DNA of 64,000 bases from Flavobacterium sp. Lineage in GTDB: Bacteria; Bacteroidota; Bacteroidia; Flavobacteriales; Flavobacteriaceae. The translations under genes and the position numbers were made by a program. Within the stretch, counting starts at the first letter, position 1; every line of letters begins with the position of its first letter. The stretch covers positions 58,416 through 122,415 of the forward strand of contig JADGMX010000021.1 of NCBI GenBank assembly GCA_015234525.1. The letters are read 5' to 3'. This document shows positions 53,613 through 63,191 of this stretch, piece after piece. The notes under the pieces were generated by a model, which did not search any database, had not been told where the DNA came from, and saw only the letters and a program-made list of their open reading frames with translations.

Positions 53613-54488
53613 ATGAAACTTCAAATCAAAGGCTTAAGCAAAACGTATAAAAATGGCGTAAAAGCTCTCGATAATCTAAACCTCGAAATTGGCTCCGGAA
53701 TGTTCGGACTACTCGGTCCAAACGGCGCCGGGAAATCCTCGCTGATGCGAACCATTGCCACGCTTCAAAAACCCGATTCGGGATCAATCGAATTCGACGG
53801 CATCAACATACTCGAAAACAACCTCGAACTCCGGAAAATCCTCGGATATCTTCCACAGGAATTCGGCGTCTACCCAAATATGTCAGCCGAAAAGCTCCTC
53901 GATTATTTCGCACAGCTAAAAGGCATCGGCATCAAATCCGAACGTCGCGAAATCGTCAAAAAAGTACTTGAAGTTACAAACCTTTACGAACACCGAACCA
54001 AAAGCGTTAGCGGCTACTCGGGCGGAATGAAACAACGCTTTGGCATTGCGCAACTTCTGCTCAACAATCCAAAATTAATCATCGTCGACGAACCAACCGC
54101 CGGACTCGACCCAGCCGAACGCCATCGGTTTCTTAACGTGCTCCGCGAAATCGGTACCAACCACACCGTTATTTTTTCAACCCATATCGTTGATGATGTC
54201 AAAGAACTTTGTCATACTATGGCAATTCTTAACGGCGGAAAAATTCTCGCTCAGGGAACGCCCGAAGAAGCAGTAGCAACACTAAACGGCCTCATTTGGA
54301 CAAAAGTCATCGAACGAACCGACCTCGAAACTTACGAACGAAACTTTAATGTGATCTCGTCAAAATACAATCAGGATAACACCTTGAATATTAAAGTTCA
54401 CAGCATCTCAGCACCCGACGAGACTTTTGTTTCCGCTCAGCCGCAACTCGAAGATGTTTATTTCGTCGCACTTAAAAACGATCAGTAA
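53613..54488 (+). CDS. ABC transporter ATP-binding protein
   Basis: A 291-residue ATPase. Walker A GLLGPNGAGKSS, Q-loop YLPQEFGVYP, signature YSGGMKQR, Walker B LIIVDEPTAGLD and switch His STHIVDD are all present. The C-terminal ~70 residues are an extension typical of ABC-2-type exporters. Its TAA shares a base with the ATG of the next gene, a giant permease-peptidase fusion, so the two make one transporter. Confidence 0.95.
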   Translation: MKLQIKGLSKTYKNGVKALDNLNLEIGSGMFGLLGPNGAGKSSLMRTIATLQKPDSGSIEFDGINILENNLELRKILGYLPQEFGVYPNMSAEKLLDYFAQLKGIGIKSERREIVKKVLEVTNLYEHRTKSVSGYSGGMKQRFGIAQLLLNNPKLIIVDEPTAGLDPAERHRFLNVLREIGTNHTVIFSTHIVDDVKELCHTMAILNGGKILAQGTPEEAVATLNGLIWTKVIERTDLETYERNFNVISSKYNQDNTLNIKVHSISAPDETFVSAQPQLEDVYFVALKNDQ

Positions 54489-57400
54489 TGTTTGGAACCA
54501 TATTTAAATTCGAACTAAATCGTTGGCTCACGAGTTGGACGTTTTATATTTTCCTCGCGCTCTTTTTTCTCATGTCGGCTTTGTTTGCTGCAATTAGTTT
54601 TGGTGCTTTCGATAGCATTACCGCTTCTCGAACCTCAAATACCTATGCAAACTCGGCGTTGGCGCTAAATAATTTTGTTAACGGGATGAATATTTTCATC
54701 TACTTCCTGTTGCCAACCATTGTCGGGACATCAGTCTACCGCGATTTTAGGTATAACATGCACACCATCTTGTTTTCGTATCCGTTTACAAAACTCGATT
54801 ATATCGCCGGCAAATTCCTCAGCTCGTTGTTTGTTGTATTCCTGATTACGCTTTCTGTGGCAATCGGAATTCAGTTTGCAACCATTATCCCGTTTGTCAA
54901 CCAAGATCTTCTCATGCCATTTAACGCAATGGCTTACCTGCAGATTTACGGAATTTTCATCATTCCCAATCTTTTCTTTTTCGGGGTTATCATCTTCGGA
55001 CTGGTCACTTTATCCAGAAATATTTCAGTCGGATTTATCGGCGTTATCCTGATTCTGGCACTTCAGGTTATGACCTCTAGTTTTACCAAAGATGTCGAAG
55101 ACCGCTATATCGTTGCGCTTTGGGAATCCTCCGGTGGCGAGGCGTTAACCTATTACACCAAATACTGGACGGTGGCCGAACAAAATGAAAATCTCTTGCC
55201 ATTCGAAGGAGTCTTGCTTTACAATCGATTGCTTTGGCTCGGAATTTCATTCGGGTTATTGGCATTGCTTTATCGCTATTTCTCTTTTAGTCAAACGGCA
55301 ATCGTTATCAGCTGGAACAAAAAGTCAGCGCGGTCGACTAAAAATAATTTCGGCGGAATCACAAAAGTGGAATTGCCGTTGGTCACTTTCAAATACTCGT
55401 TTTGGCAAAATCTCAAAACGATGTGGAATCTATCAAGCATCGACTACCGATCAATCCGGACAAATTGGGCATTTATCACCATATCAATTATCGGATTATT
55501 GATCTTGATTTTATTCGCTTTCACAGCCGGACAATTATACGGCACTAAAACCTATCCGGTTACGTGGCAAATGCTGGAACTCCCGGGAACCTTTTTCAGT
55601 TTCTTTATTAATTTGCTGACATTCCTCTTTGCCGGCGTGCTTATTCACCGTGCAGATACGTCCCGAATGGGTCACCTGATCGATGTCACGCCAATTCCGA
55701 ATTGGGTATTGCTGATGTCAAAGTTTATCGCTTTGATAAAAATGCAAATTCAGCTGCTGCTGATTGTATTGGTTGCCGGCGTTATGATTCAGACCTCCCG
55801 AGGCTTTTACGACTTTGAAATCGGTCACTACCTTTTTGAGTTGTTTGGCATCAAACTAATTAATTTCGTCATTTGGGCATTGCTCGCTATTTTGATTCAA
55901 ACGCTTTTCAAAAATTATCTGCTCGGTTTCTTTACCCTGATTTTACTGTCTATCGGACTAGAGTTCCTTCCCGCAATCGGTGTTGAACAGGCGATTTTCA
56001 ATTACAACTCCGATTCCGGTTTCAGCTATTCTGATATGAACGGCTACGGCCACGATTTGGCGAAATATTACTTGTATAAGTTCTATTGGTTGCTACTCGG
56101 AGTGGTATTTCTGTGTCTGGCCCTTTTGCTTTGGCGCCGCGGAATCCCGATGAGCTTTTCGGAAAAAGTTTCAGACGCGCGAAAACGCATGACCACGCCG
56201 CTCGCCACAACACTAACTGTAGCATTAATCGCATTTTTGTCGATCGGTGGTTGGATTTATTATGAGAACAACATCGAAGAAAAGAGATACTCGTCAAAAG
56301 AATGGGAAGAACAATCGGTCGAGTGGGAACGAAAATACAAAAAGTACGAAAAACGTCCGCAACCGCGAATTGTCGACGTGAACGTTAACTTTGATATTTT
56401 TCCGGAAACCCGCGATTTTAAAGCCGTCGGCAGTTATATCCTGGTAAACAAAACCGACCAGACCATTGACTCGCTATTTGTAGATCACAACGACTACGAC
56501 AACAAATTCACTTTAAACAAACCATCGACGCTTGTCAGCGAGGATACGCTTTTCAACTTTAATATTTATCGTTTGGGTTCGCCGCTAGCGCCGGGTGACT
56601 CGATCAGGCTGACGTTTGAAGTCAGGAACAAACCGAATTCAATCTTAAAAGACAGATCGCCGATCCTCGAAAATGGAACGTTCGTCAATAATTTTTCTCT
56701 CTTCCCGTCAATCGGATATTCTGAAAACGGTGAGCTTTTCGACGATGAGGTACGTGCCAAATACGGCCTTCCTAAAAAGGATATCATGGCGCCAACAACT
56801 GACACGATCGCACAGAAAAACAACTACATTTCCCGCGACGCCGACTGGATCACATTTGAAACTACGGTGAGTACCTCCGGCGACCAAATTGCAATTGCTC
56901 CAGGATATCTTCAAAAACAATGGACATCTGAAGGCCGAAATTACTTCCATTATAAAATGGATCAGAAAATGTTGAACTTCTACGCCTATAACTCTGCGCG
57001 TTACGAAGTGAAAAAGGAAAAATGGAACGATGTCAACGTCGAAATTTACTATCACAAAGGACATGAATACAATGTCGACCGAATGATAAGCGCCGTTAAA
57101 AAGTCGCTTGATTATTACACCGCGAATTTTAGTCCGTACCAACATAAACAAGCCCGCATCATCGAGTTCCCGAGAACCGCCGGAATGTTCGCGCAGTCGT
57201 TTGCCAATACAATTCCATTCTCAGAAGCAATCGGTTTTATCGCTGATGTAGACGATGAAGAAGAAGATGCGGTCGATTATCCGTTTTCGGTAACATCACA
57301 CGAAATGGCGCATCAATGGTGGGCACATCAGGTTATCGGAGCAAATGTTCAGGGCGCAACTTTGTTGTCAGAAAGTTTGTCAGAGTATAGTTCGCTTAAA

Positions 57401-58138
57401 GTCCTCGAAAAACAATACGGCAAAAAGCAAATGCGACGTTTTCTGAAAGATGCACTCGACGGTTACTTAATGGGCCGAACTTTTGAAAGCAAGCGCGAAC
57501 AGCCGCTTATGTACAACGAGAACCAGCAGTATATTCACTATAATAAAGGTTCACTTGTACTTTATGCACTCAGCGATTATATCGGAGAATCCAAAATGAA
57601 TAACGCGCTGAAAGAGTATGTTGCGGAAGTGGCATTCCAGGAACCGCCATATACGACATCAATTCAGCTAGTCGAACATCTGGAGCGCGCCACACCGGAT
57701 TCGCTGAAATACTTGATCGATGATATGTTTAGAAGCATCACGTTGTACGACAATCGCATTCGTGATTTTGAAGTGAAAGATCTTCCAAACGGAAAATACG
57801 AAGTGACCATTAACGCCAATGTCAGCAAGTATAAATCAGGTTTAAAAGGCAAGAGGGTTTTTGCAGATAATTCCGGAAGAACACTCAAAATGCAGCCAAA
57901 AGGCGAGAAGCATGCAGTAGAATCATTGCCCTTAAACGATTATGTCGAGGTCGGAATTTTCAGCGAAACCAAAACCGGCGATAAAACGAAAGAGAAAGAA
58001 CTCTATCTGAAAAAACACAAAATCACCCAAATCGACAACACCTTTAAAATTGTCGTTTCCGAAAAACCGCTGGAAGTCGGAATCGATCCTTACAATAAGT
58101 TGATCGACACCCACTCTGATGATAATAGGAGGAAGTAG
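54488..58138 (+). CDS. ABC-2-type permease fused to an M1-family metallopeptidase
   Basis: A 1216-residue fusion. Residues ~1-570 hold about 12 membrane helices in two ABC-2-type blocks. Residues ~600-1200 form a periplasmic M1 (gluzincin) domain. The zinc site is complete: HEMAHQWWAHQ (HExxH-x18-E) and the third ligand Glu in LLSESLSEYSS. The exopeptidase GxMEN motif is replaced around RTAGMFAQSF, so it may not act as an ordinary aminopeptidase. It is coupled to the ATPase gene by a 1-bp overlap. The transported substrate, perhaps a peptide, is unknown. Confidence 0.92.
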   Translation: MFGTIFKFELNRWLTSWTFYIFLALFFLMSALFAAISFGAFDSITASRTSNTYANSALALNNFVNGMNIFIYFLLPTIVGTSVYRDFRYNMHTILFSYPFTKLDYIAGKFLSSLFVVFLITLSVAIGIQFATIIPFVNQDLLMPFNAMAYLQIYGIFIIPNLFFFGVIIFGLVTLSRNISVGFIGVILILALQVMTSSFTKDVEDRYIVALWESSGGEALTYYTKYWTVAEQNENLLPFEGVLLYNRLLWLGISFGLLALLYRYFSFSQTAIVISWNKKSARSTKNNFGGITKVELPLVTFKYSFWQNLKTMWNLSSIDYRSIRTNWAFITISIIGLLILILFAFTAGQLYGTKTYPVTWQMLELPGTFFSFFINLLTFLFAGVLIHRADTSRMGHLIDVTPIPNWVLLMSKFIALIKMQIQLLLIVLVAGVMIQTSRGFYDFEIGHYLFELFGIKLINFVIWALLAILIQTLFKNYLLGFFTLILLSIGLEFLPAIGVEQAIFNYNSDSGFSYSDMNGYGHDLAKYYLYKFYWLLLGVVFLCLALLLWRRGIPMSFSEKVSDARKRMTTPLATTLTVALIAFLSIGGWIYYENNIEEKRYSSKEWEEQSVEWERKYKKYEKRPQPRIVDVNVNFDIFPETRDFKAVGSYILVNKTDQTIDSLFVDHNDYDNKFTLNKPSTLVSEDTLFNFNIYRLGSPLAPGDSIRLTFEVRNKPNSILKDRSPILENGTFVNNFSLFPSIGYSENGELFDDEVRAKYGLPKKDIMAPTTDTIAQKNNYISRDADWITFETTVSTSGDQIAIAPGYLQKQWTSEGRNYFHYKMDQKMLNFYAYNSARYEVKKEKWNDVNVEIYYHKGHEYNVDRMISAVKKSLDYYTANFSPYQHKQARIIEFPRTAGMFAQSFANTIPFSEAIGFIADVDDEEEDAVDYPFSVTSHEMAHQWWAHQVIGANVQGATLLSESLSEYSSLKVLEKQYGKKQMRRFLKDALDGYLMGRTFESKREQPLMYNENQQYIHYNKGSLVLYALSDYIGESKMNNALKEYVAEVAFQEPPYTTSIQLVEHLERATPDSLKYLIDDMFRSITLYDNRIRDFEVKDLPNGKYEVTINANVSKYKSGLKGKRVFADNSGRTLKMQPKGEKHAVESLPLNDYVEVGIFSETKTGDKTKEKELYLKKHKITQIDNTFKIVVSEKPLEVGIDPYNKLIDTHSDDNRRK

Positions 58139-58175
58139 ATGGTTAAAGGTGAAAGGTTAATGGTTAAAGGTGAAA
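58139..58175 (+). repeat. Short direct repeat ATGGTTAAAGGTGAAA, two copies
   Basis: Two exact 16-bp copies, 58139-58154 and 58160-58175, 21 bp apart. A similar GTCAAC(C)-rich run lies nearby at 58218-58236. Low complexity; function not evident. Confidence 0.6.
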
Positions 58176-58242
58176 AGTAGCTGCCGTTATATTTTAAGCA
58201 AGTGGCAACAGCTTGTTGTCAACCGTCAACCATCAACAAAAA

Positions 58243-58275
58243 AAAGAGGCTGTTTCAAAACAGCCTCTTTTTTTA
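58243..58275. terminator. Bidirectional terminator between the ABC-peptidase gene and lepA
   Basis: GAGGCTGTTT pairs with AAACAGCCTC across a tiny loop, flanked by A and T tracts on both sides. Confidence 0.88.
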
Positions 58276-60069
58276 ATCATTCAACTTCAAAACAGCCATA
58301 AAAGCTTCCTGCGGAATTTCGACATTACCAACCTGTCTCATTCGCTTTTTACCTTTTTTCTGCTTTTCAAGTAGTTTTCGCTTTCTTGAAATATCTCCAC
58401 CGTAACATTTTGCCGTTACATCTTTTCGAAGTGCCTTAATTGTCTCGCGCGAAATTACTTTAACACCAATCGCAGCCTGAATCGGAATGTCGAATTGCTG
58501 TCTCGGAATAAGTTCTTTCAACTTCTCGCACATTTTCTTTCCAATCGAATACGCATTATCTACGTGAATCAACGACGACAGCGCATCCACAACCTGACCG
58601 TTCAATAAAATATCGACCTTTACCAGATTCGACGTTCTCATCCCGATTGGCGAATAATCAAACGATGCATATCCTTTTGAAACCGTTTTCAAACGGTCGT
58701 AAAAATCAAATACAATCTCAGCAAGCGGCATGTCAAAAGTCAATTCAACACGCTCTGTCGTTAAATATGTTTGGTTGGTAATCAATCCGCGTTTTTCAAT
58801 ACAAAGCGACATCACATTTCCAACAAAATCTGCCTTTGTAATAATCGTCGCCTTAATATACGGTTCTTCAACACGCTCAAGTTTCGACGGCTCTGGCAAA
58901 TCAGAAGGGTTGTTGACCACTTGGCCAACTTCCGGATCTTTCTTGGTATATGCCAGATACGAAACGTTTGGAACGGTTGTAATAACCGTCATGTTAAATT
59001 CGCGCTCCAGCCTCTCCTGAATAATCTCCATATGAAGCATTCCCAGGAATCCACATCTAAAGCCAAATCCAAGCGCAGCCGAGCTTTCCGGCAAAAACAC
59101 CAATGACGCATCGTTCAGCTGAAGTTTCTCCATCGAGTTTCTCAACTCCTCGTAATCTTCGGTATCAACAGGGTAAATTCCGGCAAAAACCATCGGCTTC
59201 ACATCCTCAAAACCCGTAATCATATTTGTTGTCGGCGTCTTGGCGTCAGTCAGCGTATCACCAACTTTCACCTCTTTTGCTTCTTTAATTCCGGAAATCA
59301 AATAACCCACATCGCCGGTCGAAATCACTTGCTTCGGAACCTGGTTCAGCTTCAACGTACCCACTTCATCCGCATAATATTCATTTCCGGTGGCCATAAA
59401 TTTAATCTTCTGGCCTTTTTTGATCTCGCCGTTTTTAACGCGGAAAATAACTTCAATCCCACGAAACGGATTGTAAACTGAATCAAAAATCAACGCTTGC
59501 AACGGTTCGTCTTTGTCACCTTTCGGAGCCGGAATCCGCTCAATGATCGCTTCCAGTATTTTATCCACGCCAAATCCGGTTTTCCCCGAAGCGTGAATGA
59601 TATCCTCAATTTTACAACCTAAAAGGTCAACAATATCGTCGCTAACCTCTTCCGGATTTGCACTTGGCAAGTCAACTTTATTCAGCACCGGAATGATCTC
59701 AAGGTCGTTCTCAAGGGCTAAATAAAGGTTGGATATCGTTTGAGCCTGAATGCTTTGTGCGGCGTCAACAATCAACAGTGCGCCTTCACAAGCAGCAATC
59801 GATCTCGATACTTCGTAGGAAAAATCCACGTGTCCCGGCGTATCAATCAGGTTCAAAATATACTGTTCGCCTTTGTACATATATTCCATCTGAATCGCAT
59901 GACTCTTAATGGTAATTCCGCGTTCGCGTTCAAGATCCATGTTGTCGAGCAATTGCGCCTTTTCCTCGCGCGCTGTCACCGTTTGAGTTGCGCCCAAAAG
60001 CCGGTCGGCAAGCGTACTTTTCCCGTGATCGATATGTGCAATAATGCAAAAATTCCTAATGTGCTTCAT
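58273..60069 (-). CDS. lepA: Translation elongation factor 4
   Basis: A 598-residue ribosomal back-translocase GTPase, exactly the family length. G motifs: [27 protein letters not shown] and NKVDLPSA. The LepA-specific C-terminal domain ends in the basic [10 protein letters not shown]. The start is MKHIRNFC at 60069; the upstream Met at 60147 is not conserved and lies in the dispersed repeat at 60093-60174. Confidence 0.97.
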   Translation of the reverse strand: MKHIRNFCIIAHIDHGKSTLADRLLGATQTVTAREEKAQLLDNMDLERERGITIKSHAIQMEYMYKGEQYILNLIDTPGHVDFSYEVSRSIAACEGALLIVDAAQSIQAQTISNLYLALENDLEIIPVLNKVDLPSANPEEVSDDIVDLLGCKIEDIIHASGKTGFGVDKILEAIIERIPAPKGDKDEPLQALIFDSVYNPFRGIEVIFRVKNGEIKKGQKIKFMATGNEYYADEVGTLKLNQVPKQVISTGDVGYLISGIKEAKEVKVGDTLTDAKTPTTNMITGFEDVKPMVFAGIYPVDTEDYEELRNSMEKLQLNDASLVFLPESSAALGFGFRCGFLGMLHMEIIQERLEREFNMTVITTVPNVSYLAYTKKDPEVGQVVNNPSDLPEPSKLERVEEPYIKATIITKADFVGNVMSLCIEKRGLITNQTYLTTERVELTFDMPLAEIVFDFYDRLKTVSKGYASFDYSPIGMRTSNLVKVDILLNGQVVDALSSLIHVDNAYSIGKKMCEKLKELIPRQQFDIPIQAAIGVKVISRETIKALRKDVTAKCYGGDISRKRKLLEKQKKGKKRMRQVGNVEIPQEAFMAVLKLND

Positions 60070-60092
60070 CTGTCTTTTTCGTATGTTTTTTT

Positions 60093-60174
60093 GGGCGTTG
60101 CCTGCGGCCGCGCTTTTCGCTTCTATCTTTTGCTCCTTTCGTCGCAAAAGGATAACCGCTTCAATCGCTAACGC
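60093..60174 (+). repeat. Dispersed intergenic repeat, copy between lepA and dusB
   Basis: 82 bp, starting GGGCGTTGCC and ending CGCTTCAATCGCTAACGC, with GCTTTTCGCTTCTATCTTTT and AAAAGGATA inside. It is the shortest complete copy and lies 23 bp upstream of the lepA start. Confidence 0.8.
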
Positions 60175-60265
60175 ATCTGCCGTAAATTGGGGCTAACTTA
60201 CTTTCAATCACGTGGCAACGACCTGCGAGTCTACTCGTAATAAGTCTGCAAATATAGTTTAAAAC

Positions 60266-60294
60266 TTGTGCTTTGCCTATTTTTCGTAATTTTG
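60266..60294 (+). promoter_or_regulatory. Promoter of dusB (TTG-N18-TAATTTTG), 4 nt before the ATG
   Basis: TTG (60266-60268), 18-nt spacer, TAATTTTG (60287-60294). The ATG at 60299 follows after four bases, so the transcription start should fall at or next to the start codon. Confidence 0.75.
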
Positions 60295-60298
60295 CACG

Positions 60299-61291
60299 AT
60301 GATTAAAATTGGCAACATAGAACTACCTGATTTTCCGCTGCTTTTAGCTCCAATGGAAGATGTTTCAGATCCGCCCTTCCGCCGACTTTGTAAAGCGCAT
60401 GGAGCAGATTTGATGTATAGCGAATTTATTTCCTCTGAAGGACTAATCCGCGATGCCATTAAAAGTCGCCAAAAACTCGACATCTTTGATTATGAAAGGC
60501 CTGTCGGAATTCAGATTTTTGGTGGCGATGAGGAAGCAATGGCCATGTCAGCGAAAATTGTCGAAGCCGTAAATCCCGATCTAATTGACATCAACTTTGG
60601 GTGTCCGGTTAAAAAAGTGGTTTGCAAAGGCGCCGGCGCGGCAGTTTTAAAAGATGTCGATCTAATGGTTCGCCTTACCAAAGCGGTAATCAGAAGTACG
60701 AGTTTACCGGTTACCGTAAAAACGCGATTAGGTTGGGACGACGATTCAATTAATATCGATGAGGTTGCCGAGCGTTTACAGGATATTGGCGTTGCCGCCT
60801 TGTCTATTCACGGTCGGACCCGCGCGCAACTCTACAAAGGTACAGCGGATTGGTCGCATATTGCGCGGGTAAAAAACAATCCGAGGATTACCATTCCAAT
60901 TTTTGGAAACGGCGATGTTGATTCGCCCGAAAAAGCACTCGAATACAAAAACAAGTACGGCATCGACGGAATAATGATCGGTCGCGCGGCAATCGGATAT
61001 CCGTGGATTTTCAATGAAGTCAAGCATTTTTTCAAAACCGGAGAACATCTGGCGGCGCCAACCATGCAAGATCGGATCGAAGCGGCTAGAAATCATTTGA
61101 CCTGGGCAATGGAATGGAAAGGCGAATGGGTCGGGATTGTTGAAACCCGCCGTCATTATACCAATTATTTCAAGGGAATTCATTCATTTAAAGAATACCG
61201 TCAGAAGCTGGTTACCACCGATACGGCTGAAGAACTGTACAAAGTTTTCGACGAGATTTCAGAAGTATTCGCCGGGTATCACTTTGTGTAG
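60299..61291 (+). CDS. dusB: tRNA-dihydrouridine synthase B
   Basis: A 330-residue flavoenzyme reducing uridines in the tRNA D-loop. FMN and substrate motifs: LLAPMEDVSDPPFRRLC and DINFGCPVKKVVCKGAGAAVLKD, with the catalytic Cys in VCKGAG. Further marks are TRLGWDD, IHGRTRAQLYKG and GNGDVDSPEKA. The start is fixed by the conserved MIKIGNIELPDFPLLLAP. The promoter position makes its mRNA a good leaderless candidate. Confidence 0.95.
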   Translation: MIKIGNIELPDFPLLLAPMEDVSDPPFRRLCKAHGADLMYSEFISSEGLIRDAIKSRQKLDIFDYERPVGIQIFGGDEEAMAMSAKIVEAVNPDLIDINFGCPVKKVVCKGAGAAVLKDVDLMVRLTKAVIRSTSLPVTVKTRLGWDDDSINIDEVAERLQDIGVAALSIHGRTRAQLYKGTADWSHIARVKNNPRITIPIFGNGDVDSPEKALEYKNKYGIDGIMIGRAAIGYPWIFNEVKHFFKTGEHLAAPTMQDRIEAARNHLTWAMEWKGEWVGIVETRRHYTNYFKGIHSFKEYRQKLVTTDTAEELYKVFDEISEVFAGYHFV

Positions 61292-61299
61292 CGGCTCTC

Positions 61300-61415
61300 G
61301 CGTTAGGGATTGAAGCGACATCCTTTTTTGCGCCTTCAGGCCGAAAAAGATATAGCGAAAAGCCCGGCCCGCAGTTCATAGTTTCATCAGAGATTTCGCT
61401 AAAGCGGGCAACGCC
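61300..61415 (-). repeat. Dispersed intergenic repeat, copy between dusB and the LolE-like gene (inverted)
   Basis: 116 bp; on the minus strand it starts GGCGTTGCCC and ends CGCTTCAATCCCTAACGC, with GGGCTTTTCGCTATATCTTT and AAAAAGGAT inside. It fills the gap between two convergent genes and lies 8 bp after the dusB stop. Confidence 0.8.
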
Positions 61416-61420
61416 AAAAA

Positions 61421-62620
61421 TTAACTCAGCAGTTTTGCATTGATGCGCGATGCGGCGATGTACGACGAAAGTATGCCCAGAACGACTATGGTGGCAAAGA
61501 CAATAAGGATGTTTTCGATCCTGAATTCGACCGGATAAGCCAGATCGTTGGTGATCATGATGAATTGAAAATGCTGTTGGATCAGGATTACGCCCGTTCC
61601 CAGAAATAAGCCAAGAAGTCCGCCGGTAACGCTCAATAAGGTTCCCTGAAGCATGAAAATTTTTCGCAAATCCCGAACCCCGGCACCTAAACTCAGCATG
61701 GTTTTCAGATTTGATTTTTTGTCGAGGATCATCATAATCAGCGCGCCGATGAGGTTGAAAAGCGCCACGATAATGACCAGTGTGAAAATCAGATAAACTA
61801 CCAGATTTTCGGTATTGAGCATTTTGTAAAGCGAGTCGTTGAGTTGCGCCCGATTTTTTACGATAATTTTATTCTGGAAAATTGAATGTAGCTCGGAAAT
61901 TATCTGGGTCTCATTTGCATCAGGTCGCATTTTCACCTCCAACGAGGTAATTTGCGAAGGTTTGTATTGAAGCATTTCCTGAGCAAGTCCGAGGTCGACA
62001 AATACGTATTTGGCATCGAGTTCTTCGCTGATGGCGTAAATTCCGATTGGCAACAAATTCCCGCGGTTAAAGGCATTCTCGGGCGAATTTATAGTTCCGC
62101 GACCGGGTTTTGGAACGTAAACTTCGAGTGGATTTGTGTAGTCAAAAAGTCCGATTGAGAGATTGTTTGCAATTCCGTAGCCAAGAACCGCCTGATAAGT
62201 ACCGGGTTCGATCCATTGACCGTTGAAAAGCGTTTTTTTTATGTCGTTAACCGAGTTGAAAAGGCTGTCGACGCCTTTCATGTAGGCTACTTTTTCTTTT
62301 CCGTTAAATAAGAAGAGGACGCGTTCCTCGATGACCTGAGACGTTGCGGCGACACCTTGAATTTGCGCGATTTGCTGTTTTTGGATGTCAGAAAGAAGCA
62401 TCGACTTTCCGCTGGCGGGCATAACTTTAAGGTCCGGATCGAAGTCGTTTGAGAACGAAAGCGAAAAGACTTTGAGTCCGCTAAAAACGGACAATACCAC
62501 GAAAAGGGCCATGGCTCCGATAACGATACCGATTGCGGCTATTCGCGTGATGATGTTGATCGCATTGTTCTTGCTCGTGCTTACGAGATAGCGCCGGGCT
62601 ATGTAGAACGGGAAGTTCAC
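61421..62620 (-). CDS. LolE/FtsX-type ABC transporter permease
   Basis: 399 residues. A first membrane helix after FYIARRYL (residues ~20-50) is followed by a large periplasmic MacB-like core domain, then three membrane helices at the C-terminus (from ~residue 275). This is the topology of lipoprotein-releasing LolC/LolE proteins. In Gram-negative bacteria these extract lipoproteins from the inner membrane with a LolD ATPase, which is not in the window. rbfA is 1 bp upstream, so the two are cotranscribed. Confidence 0.88.
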   Translation of the reverse strand: MNFPFYIARRYLVSTSKNNAINIITRIAAIGIVIGAMALFVVLSVFSGLKVFSLSFSNDFDPDLKVMPASGKSMLLSDIQKQQIAQIQGVAATSQVIEERVLFLFNGKEKVAYMKGVDSLFNSVNDIKKTLFNGQWIEPGTYQAVLGYGIANNLSIGLFDYTNPLEVYVPKPGRGTINSPENAFNRGNLLPIGIYAISEELDAKYVFVDLGLAQEMLQYKPSQITSLEVKMRPDANETQIISELHSIFQNKIIVKNRAQLNDSLYKMLNTENLVVYLIFTLVIIVALFNLIGALIMMILDKKSNLKTMLSLGAGVRDLRKIFMLQGTLLSVTGGLLGLFLGTGVILIQQHFQFIMITNDLAYPVEFRIENILIVFATIVVLGILSSYIAASRINAKLLS

Positions 62621-62621
62621 A

Positions 62622-63014
62622 CTACGATTTTTTGCGCTTGTCTAGCAGTTCGCGGTTGTGGATCGGGTTTTCTTTTCCGGCGAGTGCGTTGTCGATTTTT
62701 TCGATGTAATCGAGCGAGTCGTCGATTCGGAAGATCAGATTTGGCACTTTGCGAAGCTGCAATTTTACGCGTTGCGCGAGATCGTGCTTGATTAGAGGTG
62801 TATTGGTTTTAATTGCGGCCAATGTTTCTGCGGCTTTGTCTTGAGGAAAGATGCTGAGATGCACGTTTGCAACCGAAAGGTCGGACGTAACCGCAACTTT
62901 AGAAACCGAGATCACGAGATTCGAGATGTTGTTTTTCCTGATTTCACCTTGAAGAATATCTACCAGGTCTTTCTGGAGTACGCCGCCTATTTTCTTTTGT
63001 CTGTTAGTTTCCAT
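62622..63014 (-). CDS. rbfA: Ribosome-binding factor A
   Basis: A 130-residue KH-like protein needed for 16S rRNA 5'-end maturation. The conserved strings are RQKKIGGVLQKDL at the start, DLSVANVHLSIFP in the middle and VPNLIFRIDDSLDY near the end. A -7 element (TATTTTTG, 63019-63026 minus) ends 4 nt before the ATG. Operon with the LolE-like permease. Confidence 0.95.
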   Translation of the reverse strand: METNRQKKIGGVLQKDLVDILQGEIRKNNISNLVISVSKVAVTSDLSVANVHLSIFPQDKAAETLAAIKTNTPLIKHDLAQRVKLQLRKVPNLIFRIDDSLDYIEKIDNALAGKENPIHNRELLDKRKKS

Positions 63015-63018
63015 TTGG

Positions 63019-63026
63019 CAAAAATA
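63019..63026 (-). promoter_or_regulatory. Promoter -7 element (TATTTTTG) immediately before rbfA
   Basis: Minus-strand TAnnTTTG element followed by CCAA and the rbfA ATG; another leaderless candidate. No TTG at the usual distance. Confidence 0.45.
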
Positions 63027-63167
63027 CGGATTTTTTTAATGTGGTAACGCGCGGGAATATGGGATGAGGTGTTGCAGGATGATTGTAAGTTTCTCATTGT
63101 TCGGTTTCTCGTGCGAAATCCGGATCAGCGAAGGATTTGTTCTCGCGAAACTATAAATTTCAATTCT

Positions 63168-63175
63168 TACCTTTG
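63168..63175 (+). promoter_or_regulatory. Promoter -7 element (TACCTTTG) of the epimerase gene
   Basis: Exact TAnnTTTG match 16 nt before the ATG at 63192. It lies inside the longer open frame from 63069, which supports the shorter start. Confidence 0.55.
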
Positions 63176-63191
63176 GCAAAACAGCAAAAAC

